DNA from: Anticarsia gemmatalis
Lineage: Eukaryota > Arthropoda > Insecta > Lepidoptera > Erebidae
Reading direction: 5' to 3'
NCBI RefSeq assembly: GCF_050436995.1
Contig: NC_134763.1
Location: 744,001-808,000, forward strand
Length of the DNA stretch: 64,000 bases
Below are positions 48,301 through 56,561 of the stretch, one piece after another. Each line of letters starts with the position of its first letter. Position 1 is the first letter of the stretch. The notes beneath the pieces are model-generated. The model was not told the origin of the DNA, made no database searches, and saw only the letters and a list, made by a program, of their open reading frames with translations. A program made the position numbers and the translations under genes.

Positions 48301-51300
48301 CACATAAGAGAGAATGGGTCAAAATTTTCCCCGTTTTTGTAACAATTTTCTCCGCTCCTATTGGTCGTAGCGTGATGAAATATAGCCTATAGCCTTCCTC
48401 GATAAATGGACTATCTAACACTGAAATAATTTTTCAAATCGGACCAGTAGTTCCTGAGATTAGCGCGTTAAAACAAACAAACAAACAAACAAACAAACTC
48501 TTCAGCTTTATAATTTTAGTATAGATTAGTAAAGATTTTATATTGTTTTTTTTGTTTCATATCAGAGTCACATTACCGAATCGGTGGTCTTTTAGCTTTA
48601 GTCTGTACATGTCATTTTGAAAGACATGCATAATACAACGTCCGTTGCGAATGATCATGAATGTGTCAACATAACTATACGAAACATAACGCAGCTATAT
48701 AATACGTTAGTATAGACTATAGATAATAAGCAAGTGGCGATCCTTGATCACTCTTATTGGAAAAAATCGAAAGAGCCGATAAATGTATGGTGTGTACCTG
48801 ACTGATAAGCCTGGAGGAGTGTTCGGTGACGGGCAGCTTGGCGTTGCTGGCGGCCGCCAGGTGTGTCTCCAGCTGCAGGATGGCGGCACGTTCGGCCTCC
48901 GCGCGCTCGGCTTCTGCCGTCGAACTGCTCGTCCACTCTATACTCGGCTTGCTGTGAGAATTAATAGTACAGTAATTGATACTGGTGATATAAATAATGG
49001 AAGGGAACTACTTTGAATATTAATCAATTAAAAATTAAACATATTTTTTAAACTTTATTTAATAAGGGCTTTTAACTCCACGAGCTTAAGTCAGCCCCAT
49101 CACAACAAAAACAAACATAAATCTACAGTAACAGTTATCTTCTTAAAACTATGGAATATGAAATTATAAACACACTTAGCTTCTTTACTAGCTGAAAAAA
49201 TTAAACATGCATTACTGCATTCAAAGATTTTTAATAAATGCGAATTTAGAACGTCAATCATCTGCTGACTTATTCAACGGATTGCGGTTCTTGTTGACAC
49301 TAAGTAGATTACTAACGAAATGAAGGTATAAAGGTGTTAGTTACTTGGTGATGCAGGTCTCGATGAGGGCCCGGAGCGTGGGGTAGGTGGCGGCGGCGCG
49401 GTCGGCGAACTGCTGCGGGTTGTGCGCCGCCAGCATGGTCAGCAGCATCCAGCCGCGCCAGTACAGCCCCGTGATGGCCAGCGCCGGAGGACTGTAGCTG
49501 CACACACACAACAATAATACGTGCCGTCAGTCAACCCGGGCAACCGTGAAAAATTAAAAATACCGATAATAATAATACATACTATTACGAGTTTAATTAT
49601 TTTAACAAAATATTTGGAGACAAAATGGCCAATAAAACGAACTTTTATAATATAATGATAAGATAAATAGAATAAGATGAATAAAAAAAATGCTGCTTTA
49701 CATAATTTGAAAAATTTTCGGACATGCTTTTTTCCTCACGGCGTTTTCCTTCAGCGTTAGAGCAGTGATAATAATTTCCAAAAAAACACATAACTTCGGT
49801 GTCAACAAAGTCATTGGTGTGTTGCCCCGGGCTCGAACCGTCGCCCACTGGCTTGGGACAACTTATACCACTCGGCTATCACTGCTTAACATTTATAAAA
49901 ATCATCTTTTATGATCAACCGAACGAATTAATCTATCACTTAAAAATTCCACCTTTTTTATAATCCTCTTATATTACAAGTTACCCGTCACTTACCCGGC
50001 GGGCAGCGTGATATTATCAGGCGGATTGAACTGGCACAGCTGGAAGATGTAGTCGGCGATGTCCAGCTTGTCCACCTGCAGCGGGTTGTCCTCGGCCGGC
50101 AGCGCACACGCGCGACGCACTAGCTGTTCCACCAGCTCGAACACTTCCGCCGGGGACACTGGGATGTCCTGCACAGCATACAAAAATGTTTATAAGAGTA
50201 TTTTGTCAACGTCTTTTAAATTGCTACATAGTTAAAAAACGCCAAAGTTAACATTTCTTTAAACTTCATTTGTCCGTGACGAACATTAAACTGTAAATTA
50301 ATGAGTGAAATTGCCTAAAATATATTTAAGTAAGTATATAACTACCGAGAAAAGATATCCCAACATTTATTTCTCTATGAATAGACAATGGCACATTTCT
50401 TTAAAAATACCCCAGTTTTTGTTGTAATACCGTACATGTAATATACACAACCAATCAACTCAAAAATTTATTAATCTATACTAATATTATAAAGCTGAAG
50501 AGTTTGTTTGAACGCGCTAATCTCAAGAACTACTGGTCCGATTTGAAAAATTCATTGTTAGATAGCCCGTTTATCGAGGAAGGCTATAGGCTATATATCA
50601 TCACGCTACGACCAATAGGAGCAGAGCATCAGTAAAAAAAGTTCCAAAGCGGGGAAAATTTTGACCCATTTTCTCTTATGTGACGCAAGCGAAGTAGCGC
50701 GGGTCAGCTAGTATTTTATAAAGAGTATCTTTCCTAAGGACCGGAAGAGATATAAAAAAATTGCTACTTTACTCCATACCTTGGAGAGTCCGATGAAGAT
50801 GACCCGGAGCAGCGTGTTCTGCGGCAGCGGCGCCTCGCAGCACAGGCGGTAGGTGGCGGCGCGCTCCGACTCGGGCGGCCAGTTGTCCGCCTTGCTGTAC
50901 GACTCCGCCGGCTCCACGAACATTATCTAACACCACAACACATGTCCTAGCAGTTAACATTTACAGGAGCTAAGTAACAACAGCTGCGACGATTGATCTC
51001 TGAAGTTAAGCTGCGCTTGCTGAGGTTGATCAGTGGATGGGTGACCACTGAGTTTCTCCGTGTTTCCAAAGGTATGTGAAATAGTTGGCCCAGACTGCCA
51101 TTTTCTGTGAGATATAACCCAGATAACTAGGTTGTGGAGGTCCGATCGGTAGTAAAATGTAAAATGCTAGTATTCAGCTTTATCCAGTCAGACTGGAAGC
51201 CGACTCTTACATAGTTAGAAGAAAGGCTAAGCCGATTGATTGTCGTAATAGCTAAGGTTTATTTTAAATTGAATTATTCTCGGTATCTTCCTCGCGCCTC

Positions 51301-54300
51301 CACTAGTTTGCGTTGGTCCTAAGAGTATAATAAAGATAAAGACACAAGGTACAGAAAAGGCTGAACACATTCATATGTATATATTTTGAGCAATCATTTA
51401 AATAATTTACTTATTCATTGTGGCTCTAGAAACATACAGTATAAATATTTATCATAATATTACAATGAGAATCTATCTACCTTGTTGAGTGCATGCTGGT
51501 AGTCGTGCCGCGAGGGCCGGTAGATGGGCATGGCGGTGTCGAGCAGCCAGCCCAGCGCCGAGGCCTGGATGACGCACACCTGCTGGCGGTACTCGGGCAG
51601 GTGCTTGCTGTGCGACGCCGTCACCAGGCAGCAGCAGCAGAACAGGTCTGCCAGGGAGGAGAACGCGCGCTCTCGGACCTGGGGAGACGGGTAAATGATG
51701 CCTATTTGAAGAAGTTGTGGTGGTATCTTGTCTTTAAGCTGATAGATTTGTAGAAATAACTGTTTTCATGTTCTATTAAAAATTGCGGAAGAGTAAAAAA
51801 ACATGGCCGTAAGAAGACCCTTTATTATGGTAGTCTTTTGATACTAGGCAAAGTATTTTCCTCTTTCCTTCCAAATATTTATTTTCCGTATTTTAATCTG
51901 CAACAGTTTATAGATAGATGCTAATTATTTGAAGTATCGCGATATTTCTACTGTAAATGGAATTTATATGGTATGAATATGAATATAATTAAGTTAACGG
52001 TTCCGGTGCAACTCGGTTGATGCGTCAAGTAACAAATGAGGTACCTAACCGGAAACTTTAGATCATTTTTTTATTATCAAATAAGAATGCTAATTGTCAC
52101 TTTAGTACCACTAGCAGTATATAATAATACGTACCTCTACGGCAGGCTCATGCGGCGGCGGCATGGCGAGAGCTCGCGCCAGCGGCAGCAGCGCCTGGGC
52201 GTCGGCGCGCGCCGCGCGGACCACCTCGCGGGTCAGCGAGCGCAGCGGCCGGAGGTAGTCCTCGGGACGGAGCACCAGCTCCTGAGGAGGGAGGGGCATT
52301 GTAATGGAGTTTACGAATGTCGGCATGTCGACAACTTAAGTGTGAAGACTAATTACTACTACTAGTTATTACGACTAGTAGTCTAGTATAAAGTTGACTG
52401 TGTGAAAGAATAATTAAGTATATACACGTGCGCATTAAAGAAACGATTTGGATTGCTGTGAGTCTTAAGAATGTAAAAAGATCTTTTGCAATTCAGGTTA
52501 TAGCTAGATGGGATCAATAACGCTTGTTGTATTTTCACCAGAAATAACATCTGCTAAAAATAATATTTTGACCACCATTCCAGCAGGTATAATTTCCAAC
52601 ATAAACTATCTTTTTTTACTTCTTGTTTCGTCTTTTCTAACGCTCACAGTATAACTATGACCTTTTATAAACGGCCTATAACTGAAACTACTTCATACCT
52701 GGTATGTGTCGGCCATGGCGGCGGGTACAAGTTGCGGCTGTGCTTGTATGAGCGCGGCGAGCACGGCCATGTTGTTGGGCGAGCGCACGTTCGACAGCTC
52801 GTTGTAGATCGTGTGTGTCACCACGCTGCGGAGCAGTGCTGGACTGTCTGACACCATCTCCCTGTAGATAACAAATGTAGTGTCAAGAGAGATGTTTACT
52901 ATACAAACATTAGAAAGTGTGTTGCTAAAACTGGCAACTTATATTACCAGCGTATAAAAAACTACATACCATCGCTGACCGCTGGAAAAGTAGTTGGAAC
53001 AAAATAAATAAGTAAAAAAACTACTAAATAAAAGTCGCGTGTTCTTATCATGAGTTGTTCACCCGTTCTGTTAATTAGCATATACAGATACTGATATTTT
53101 TTAACAAAGCCTTATTTATAAATAATAATAACCACAAATAAAATATTAATTCCTAATTAAAACAAAAATTACAGTCCCACATTTATATATCTACGTATGA
53201 AGTAGGTACAGGTTTACCTAAGACAAGCCTGGTAGGCAGCTTGCAGCGGCTTGGTCTTGAGCCTCATCCTGGCGAGCTGCGCGAGTACCTCGTGGTCCCG
53301 CGCCGCGGTGGGCCCGCACGCGTCACAGTTGCAGCACACGAACGCGAGCAGCTCCTGGGCGCAGCGCCACAGCTTGCCGGAGTGCAGCCACGCTTCGAGA
53401 CGGGAGGCGGATATCATACGGATCTGTAGACAACATTTTTTATTAATAGTTATCTAGCTTGGTTATCTAGCAATGATTTTTAAGACTTGAATGGACTAAA
53501 CAAACGCGTAGTCTGAGTAGGTAACTCGGTGAGTTTGGTAACAAGAATGCTGTGTTCACATTGAAAAATTCAATAAGGGGTATGTATGAACAAAACTTTA
53601 TGATGTCATGTAAGTATATTTAATACCCTTTAAATATTTATCATGATGCCAAGAAACGTTTCAGATCAGAGAGAAAAACAAAGTAAATACACTGTACCGG
53701 ATGCCCCTTCACTAAAACAATAAATTTAGATAAAATTTAAGTTTTATAATCGTTAAATGATTATGACGACTTTAAAAAAAAGCAATTATAAGAACTTACT
53801 TCTGGAAATCCGCAAGTAGCCGACAACAGCTTCAAGAAACCTTTCCCAATGGCATCAGGTGCAGCTGACCGGCGCTGGATCTGTTCTTTGATAGCTTCTA
53901 ACACCAGCGCCTCCACGGCCTCGTAGCTGCTGGAGTATCTCGGAAACACTGAGTACTCCAGGTCTGTGTTGTCAGCTGAGTCTTCCTCTGTGCTACCCAT
54001 TAGTGGAGAGCCTGATCCTGAAGGTGACATGGTACCTGTAAAAAGAGTTGTTTTGTAACTGTTGGTTGTAAAATACTATAACCTAGAACTCTACTATAAG
54101 TAGAGTTATTCTAAGATTATGGTATTGTATGTGATTAATCCCCGGTTTCGAGCACATTGAGCGGTCGTTTATCTATTCAATAGCGTTCTTGTTGTATGAG
54201 TTTAAACACTACTGAATAGATGAACTACCGTTAAATGTACCTCAGAAACCGGGGGTAAGAGGTCTTAAGTTTGTATTACTTTTTGAATTACTGATGCAAT

Positions 54301-55969
54301 GCACACTCACCAAAGACTTCGACTATGAAAACGAAAATTAACAAGAGTATAAGTTTATCAAATTCAGAGGGGATAATGAGGTCTGACCAAATTTCATACT
54401 AAAGGCACATAAAAAGAATAAATTGACATCTTACCAAGTGTATTATCAGTAGGTATGAGATGTGTGGGAGGCTGCTTGGTGCTGAAGGCGGTCACCACAT
54501 TCTCCACAAAGCACTTGCACCAGGAACACTCCACCCAGCATCGCTCATTTAAAGCATCTTCTATATAAACCTGATAGAGATAAAAATTATATTGTAATGA
54601 TAAACCACTTTTTTTAATGTTATTTTTATATATTGGATTGATTACTGGATTAAGCGAAGTCTTAGTTCTTTATGCATGTCTATGTAACATTTAAAAAGCA
54701 GAAACCAGAATAGCAAATATGGAGTTGATAACAGACTATGATGATAAAACGTAGTTAGCAATGCAATCAATTAACTCAGAAGCTTAGATATCTAGAAATC
54801 TTGTCTGTACTTAAGACTATAAAGGTGACACTGGTTTTTTATTTCTTTAAAGTTGATGTCACACATAGTGTTTCAGGGGGAGACTCTTTTGATGGATGGT
54901 TACACTCATAAAGAAGGCTTTTGGTAAACTAACAACACGCTACAACCTACAGGATCATAATAATCACAAGAACATGATAGCAACAACAGTATTCAGCCAC
55001 CAATAACAAATAGTCACACATACCTTTATAAATATATCCGGCCAATTACTACTCTCTCTATGTCCAGCGTACAACATATTACAAGCCAACACGAACACAA
55101 GTGGGTTCCCTTTGTTCTTGAAAGCAGCTCCCTGCTCTCTCTTCAACAACGTACACAGGCTCTGAGTGACGGTCTCATGGGCGAACATGTTCGGTCGTAT
55201 CTTTGTTAAGTACAGTAGACCCATGCAGAGGATTGGGTCTGGCTTTGACCGCTGAGATTTTAGAAGACGTATTGAGCCGGTTAGGAGACCTAGCTGTGAA
55301 TGTAAAAAAGGTTAAAATTAGTAATTTAATGGACTGATATATTATATTTTTATTGTAAGTTGAATTGTATAAATAAACAATTGTTATTTATAAGAAATCT
55401 ATGTGTTTCACTTGAATGAATATCAACAGGAAAATTAAAATCCAATGATTATGCACTCTTTCTGAACTATACTTACTAGTTTATCAGAGTTATGTGTGTC
55501 CAAGGCTTGCAGGACATTGGGCACAAGGTCTACCGGGTCTACTTCCAAGGAGGTTCCTCCCACTGCTTCAGCTGGAGACCCAATTCTGGCTCTCTTGCTG
55601 GGAGGCTGACTGCCAAAACTTGATGCATCTCTCTTACGTTCTACACCTAAAATAGAGGACAACTTTAGTATACGAGCAGCTCTGGTCCGTAGTAAGGTAA
55701 AGATACATAAGATGTTTATAAATATCAAATTAATTAGTCACAGATTGTGTAATTGGCCACTAATAATCAAGGGTGTCAATAATCAAAAGGTCGGTTTTAG
55801 TGTTGTAAGCTTACGTACCGCTGGTAGAAGGCTTATGAATATTCCTCTTCTCATTGTCCCTCGACACCACAACAGTAGATTTGCTCCCAAGAGCGAAGAT
55901 GTCTTGCGGATGCTGGGGCGCCTTACTTTTGGCTCCCCGCCCTGATGACGGTATTTTACCGCGCTCCAT
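24388..55969 (-). CDS. IntS1: Integrator complex subunit 1 (IntS1), 35 exons
   Basis: Scaffold of the nuclear Integrator complex, which cleaves snRNA 3' ends and nascent RNA at paused Pol II. Exons in gene order: 55819-55969, 55477-55646, 55024-55293, 54435-54570, 53800-54035, 53218-53423, 52699-52861, 52135-52281, 51481-51678, 50780-50926, 49996-50168, 49345-49497, 48798-48951, 47868-48073, 46978-47173, 45053-45126, 39638-39818, 38962-39114, 38358-38499, 37454-37688, 36796-36962, 36162-36337, 35538-35708, 34886-35030, 34474-34607, 33999-34133, 33419-33546, 32207-32339, 31597-31794, 28440-28630, 27866-28051, 25866-26033, 25431-25563, 24939-25110, 24388-24599. Total 5,940 nt, 1,979 aa; every junction is GT-AG with matching phase. 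Family landmarks: N-terminal ALGSKS, a basic SKRARIG segment, KAKGN-like FKNKGNPLVFVLACN, NWPPESER, LPAGYSPPALAITGLYWRGW, VLPVQCLCEFL and C-terminal LPDLVVGMQEHAAKIL...INLHRGC. Insect and human orthologues are near 2,000-2,200 aa. Many exons are GC- and CpG-rich against AT-rich introns. Odd: the 3' ends of exons 15, 19 and 31 are duplicated in the following intron. Confidence 0.96.
26473..27972 (-). repeat. 150-bp x10 tandem array of IntS1 exon-31 3' end plus splice donor
   Basis: Ten copies, period exactly 150 bp, no substitution seen between the 106-bp exonic segments. Each unit (minus strand) is the last 106 nt of exon 31 (encoding ALLRGATPP to TETL), the donor ACT|GTGAGTATAC, and 42-44 nt of intron-derived sequence ending TTTATTTGTAATACAGTAG. 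Donors (the complement of GT) fall at 26514-26515 and every 150 bp up to 27864-27865. Only the rightmost copy continues into the unique 5' part of exon 31 (to 28051). The left flank (26473-26515) is the native intron start and differs from the array's intron pieces at several positions. Long plus-strand open frames here are by-products of a period divisible by three. Confidence 0.95.
28770..28835. repeat. Imperfect palindrome in IntS1 intron
   Basis: GCATTTTTAATCTACCACC and its complement-like right arm GGTGGTAGATTATATGATAG...AAAAATGC surround TCCGTAAC. A small foldback just upstream of the LINE insertion. Confidence 0.55.
28885..31415 (+). mobile_element. 5'-truncated non-LTR retrotransposon (LINE) with reverse transcriptase
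   Basis: Inserted antisense in the IntS1 intron between exons 29 and 30. The frame from about 28890 to 30081 carries reverse-transcriptase motifs in order: FRPISILPAVSKIFE, AFDCVQHNTLL, GVPQGSILGPFLF and the catalytic FADDTSL. At about 30078 the frame breaks (stop TAG) and the homologous C-terminal region continues in another frame to 30881 (NWFTCNNLLLN, YFHSVMSYGILLWG, YNTRNRHKL). A 3' UTR follows and ends in a TTTGATTTTGATTGATTTTG repeat tail, as in Jockey/CR1-type elements of Lepidoptera. No endonuclease domain, so it is dead on arrival by 5' truncation and then frameshifted. Confidence 0.9.
32369..32540 (-). repeat. Interspersed repeat with CTAGTTGACCCC end
   Basis: Begins CTAGTTGACCCCTCAAACGT and contains TCATGAGAATCGGTCAAGCC, a block found in many lepidopteran non-autonomous repeats ('fits the bottom of the intron' type with GTCAAGCCGTTTCGG). 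Probably Helitron-related; limits uncertain. Confidence 0.4.
33708..33958 (-). repeat. 5S-rRNA-derived SINE, reverse copy
   Basis: The complement of the family at 14625: it starts (plus strand) GGTTAGTGGTCAACCCATTG, passes GACTGTTATCTTAATTGAC, contains a degenerate complement of the box C region, and ends GATCGTTAACCGAGCGGTGA. It lies in the IntS1 intron between exons 26 and 27. Confidence 0.55.
38208..38266 (-). repeat. Single duplicate of IntS1 exon-19 3' end plus splice donor
   Basis: About 59 bp matching 38350-38408 with few changes (shared ATATAGAAGGTCCACAGCAC and GGTAGGCGTGCGCCAGTAT). It therefore copies the last ~50 nt of exon 19 and its donor into the downstream intron. The copy's donor reads T|GTATGTAC against T|GTACGTAC in the original. 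The 75 bp between the copies (38267-38345) is tRNA-SINE-like (GATTCGAACCCGAGACCTC ... GCGCCACAGTGTCAG). Confidence 0.85.
38640..38830 (+). repeat. Interspersed repeat with ATAGGGTCCCGTTTTT end
   Basis: Ends GACAGACAGATAGAAC...AATAGGGTCCCGTTTTT. The same 3' block is seen at 47463-47779 and, reversed, at the right edge of the window. Confidence 0.5.
39150..39235 (+). repeat. tRNA-derived SINE head
   Basis: GACTGCCTCCAAGGCGCAGT (A-box-like) followed by GGTCGTGGGTTCGATT (B-box-like). The spacing is as in a tRNA, but the arms do not pair into a cloverleaf. In IntS1 intron 17. Confidence 0.6.
40506..40895 (+). repeat. Two tandem copies of the 5S-derived SINE
   Basis: The first copy, 40506-40684, runs from TCGCCGGTTGGTTAGC to ACCACTAACCATAC. 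The second (about 40745-40893, 5' part missing) contains GCATGTAAAAAGTCAGTCCC and ends ACTACTAACCATAC. Both share the tail of the 14625 copy. Confidence 0.55.
40963..41095 (+). repeat. Interspersed repeat, GAGTCCACCACGCTGGCC type
   Basis: CCCACTGCAGGGCAAGGGTC ... TTAGGCCTTGAGTCCACCAC ... CCAAGTGCGGGTTGGGGACT ... ATGTATTAAACAAA. Near-identical to 42228-42350; degenerate or reversed copies near 2000, 36066, 36631, 43705 and 59017. Confidence 0.65.
41589..41798 (+). mobile_element. Helitron-like non-autonomous element
   Basis: Ends ACGAAGTCGCGGGCATCAGCTAG and contains the CCGAAACTACTGGACGGATC block. The left limit is uncertain. It lies just upstream of the nested macro-domain gene. Confidence 0.5.
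41926..44146 (+). CDS. MACROD-type macro-domain protein, nested antisense in IntS1
   Basis: Exons 41926-42195, 43158-43262, 43577-43652, 43842-44146 join in phase to 756 nt (251 aa). MACROD proteins bind ADP-ribose and hydrolyse O-acetyl-ADP-ribose and mono-ADP-ribosyl groups. After about 90 N-terminal residues comes the fold: SIVHSSITKLEVDAIVNPAN, then VDGAIHREAGPLLQ (catalytic-region Asp and His of the family), GDARASCGYNLPARYVIHTV, AFPCIATGVYGFP (second phosphate-binding loop, intact), and VIFCTFTPTDKHIYETL. Odd: the Gly-rich loop that family members have before VDG (typically four glycines) is replaced by KAWGSTVFT, with about four extra residues, and GDAKITGGY-like sequence is changed to GDARASCGY. 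It may be a diverged or neofunctionalised copy. It lies wholly inside the IntS1 intron between exons 16 and 17, on the opposite strand. Confidence 0.88.
42228..42350 (+). repeat. Interspersed repeat, GAGTCCACCATGCTGGCC type
   Basis: Second good copy of the 40963 family, inside intron 1 of the macro-domain gene and starting about 30 bp after its first splice donor. Confidence 0.65.
42362..42520 (-). repeat. SINE-like repeat, copy 1 of 2
   Basis: Shares CGATGTTTTCCTTCACCGTT, the ATTGGTGTGTG block, TCGAACC-type B box and ACGGCTATTACTGC with 49734-49888. The reversed B-box and A-box spacing is tRNA-like. Confidence 0.55.
42934..43101 (-). mobile_element. Helitron-like non-autonomous element
   Basis: CTAGCTTTTACCCGCGACTT to GCATTTATAATATTAGTAGG; a close relative of 11162-11364. 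It sits in intron 1 of the macro-domain gene, ending about 57 bp before exon 2. Confidence 0.7.
44773..45026 (+). mobile_element. Helitron-like element, TCTATACTAATATT family, copy 1
   Basis: Starts TCTATACTAATATTATAAAG and ends GTTGCGCGGGTCAGCTAG, with host T following: the TC...CTAG|T arrangement of Helitrons, with a GC-rich subterminal hairpin. A (GTTT)n run lies near the 5' end. It ends 26 bp before IntS1 exon 16. Confidence 0.75.
45236..45385 (+). repeat. LINE 3' coding-end fragment
   Basis: Translates as GRPRKRWRGELASFNPDW followed by RDLLKWKAMGRPAVRR, the C-terminal signature of many insect LINE ORF2 proteins, then an A-rich AATAATAAATAAAG tail. Short, broken by a stop, antisense in the IntS1 intron. 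Confidence 0.65.
45436..47062 (-). repeat. ~110-bp x15 tandem array of IntS1 exon-15 3' end plus splice donor
   Basis: Fifteen copies; period 110 bp, with two 104-bp steps (46432 to 46536 and 46756 to 46860) due to loss of one 6-bp CCCTCC block. Each unit (minus strand) holds about 85 nt of exon 15 (GGARAVLHYYMQRLAHTHAP and on to SANR), the donor AGG|GTACGTAG, and a purine tract GGGGGAGGGGGAGG repeated. Only the rightmost copy joins the unique 5' part of exon 15 (to 47173). Differences between copies are rare: one A-to-G near 46379, and TACATA for TACGTA at the leftmost donor. The overlapping 95-97-codon minus frames are products of this array. Confidence 0.95.
47215..47458 (+). mobile_element. 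Helitron-like element, TCTATACTAATATT family, copy 2
   Basis: TCCATACTAATATTATAAAG to GGGGGTCAGCTAG. It lies about 40 bp beyond the acceptor of IntS1 exon 15, so the 15-copy array is bracketed by this copy and the one at 44773. Confidence 0.75.
47463..47779 (+). repeat. Interspersed repeat, CCGGCCAAGTGCGAGACGG...GAACCCTAAAAA type
   Basis: Starts ACCGGCCAAGTGCGAGACGG and ends ATAGGGTCCCGTTTTACCCT then GAACCCTAAAAAGG. The GACAGACGGACAGACAAAC block is typical. Directly abuts the Helitron-like copy to its left. Confidence 0.65.
48272..48525 (-). mobile_element. Helitron-like element, TCTATACTAATATT family, copy 3
   Basis: Reverse copy: CTAGCTGACCCGCGCAACTT at the left, an AAAC run and TAATTTTAGTATAGA at the right. 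In IntS1 intron 13. Confidence 0.75.
49734..49888 (-). repeat. SINE-like repeat, copy 2 of 2
   Basis: Partner of 42362-42520, with TTTTCCTTCAGCGTT, GGGCTCGAACCGTCGCCCAC and CACTCGGCTATCACTGC. In IntS1 intron 11. Confidence 0.55.
50475..50711 (+). mobile_element. Helitron-like element, TCTATACTAATATT family, copy 4
   Basis: TCTATACTAATATTATAAAG to AGCGCGGGTCAGCTAG; lacks the expanded GTTT run of copy 1. In IntS1 intron 10. Confidence 0.75.
50978..51240 (+). repeat. 5S-rRNA-like SINE head with distinct tail
   Basis: GATCTCTGAAGTTAAGC (51000 region) and GTGGATGGGTGACCAC (51033-51048) closely match 5S rRNA box A and box C in order and spacing. Pairing and length beyond that are lost, so it is not a functional 5S gene. 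The tail (GGTTGTGGAGGTCCGATCGG ... AAGGCTAAGCCGATTG) differs from the 14625 family. In the IntS1 intron between exons 9 and 10. Confidence 0.6.
54136..54258. mobile_element. Palindromic MITE, copy 5 (IntS1 intron 4)
   Basis: TTAA|TCCCCGGTTTCGAGCAC on the left and CTCAGAAACCGGGGG|TAA on the right, mirrored TTTATCTATTCAATAGC arms. The only copy of this family inside a recognised gene here. Confidence 0.88.
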
Positions 55970-56561
55970 TGTCAATAGCGTAGTAGGTTCAGCTTACAAT
56001 TGCAATTTTTTTCCTATAACATTTCACATATGGACATAATATTTCTGTTATAAATGCAAAATATTTGGAAACTGCGGCGAAGCATCAATTTGACAACACA
56101 AATAAACCAAGTGACGTTTGCTTTGACATAACCACATGTCACATCTTGTTGAAATAGATAACAAAAGTTAGTAAATGAAACTTAATTTGCGTATTTTAAA
56201 GATATTTTTAATCTAAAGCTTCGGACTCAGAGGAAAAAAAAATTAATTTTTGTAAACATATTTTCATAACTTTATAATTGATTAGTTATTATTTCACCTC
56301 TATGAGAAGAGGAATAATAAAGTCAATACAGCTGTCAGTCAATTGGTCACTTTAGAAAAAAAATTGTCTGTCAAAATTGTCAACGGATCCTAGACAAGCG
56401 AAAAAATAGAAAGGTACATTTTACGACAATTATTAAGGTTTTTTAGTGTTATATCCTAATATTTTCTAGCGTTTGTTCATCTTTATTAATAAAATAAATT
56501 ATGTTTACATTTTTTCACGATCGCAGTTATGTAACTGTTTAAGAGGTTATGTCGGTTTCAG
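55970..56561. promoter_or_regulatory. Shared bidirectional promoter region IntS1/ATPsynCF6
   Basis: 592 bp between divergent start codons. GGTTTCAG directly precedes the ATPsynCF6 ATG, and AAAG|GTACATTTTA lies at about 56411, so a 5'-UTR intron of about 150 bp for ATPsynCF6 is possible. No TATA box stands out. Confidence 0.5.

Noticed and set aside
50978..51100. Functional 5S rRNA gene
   Set aside because: Only box A and box C are well matched; flanking stems of 5S rRNA are lost and no terminator T-run follows at the right distance.
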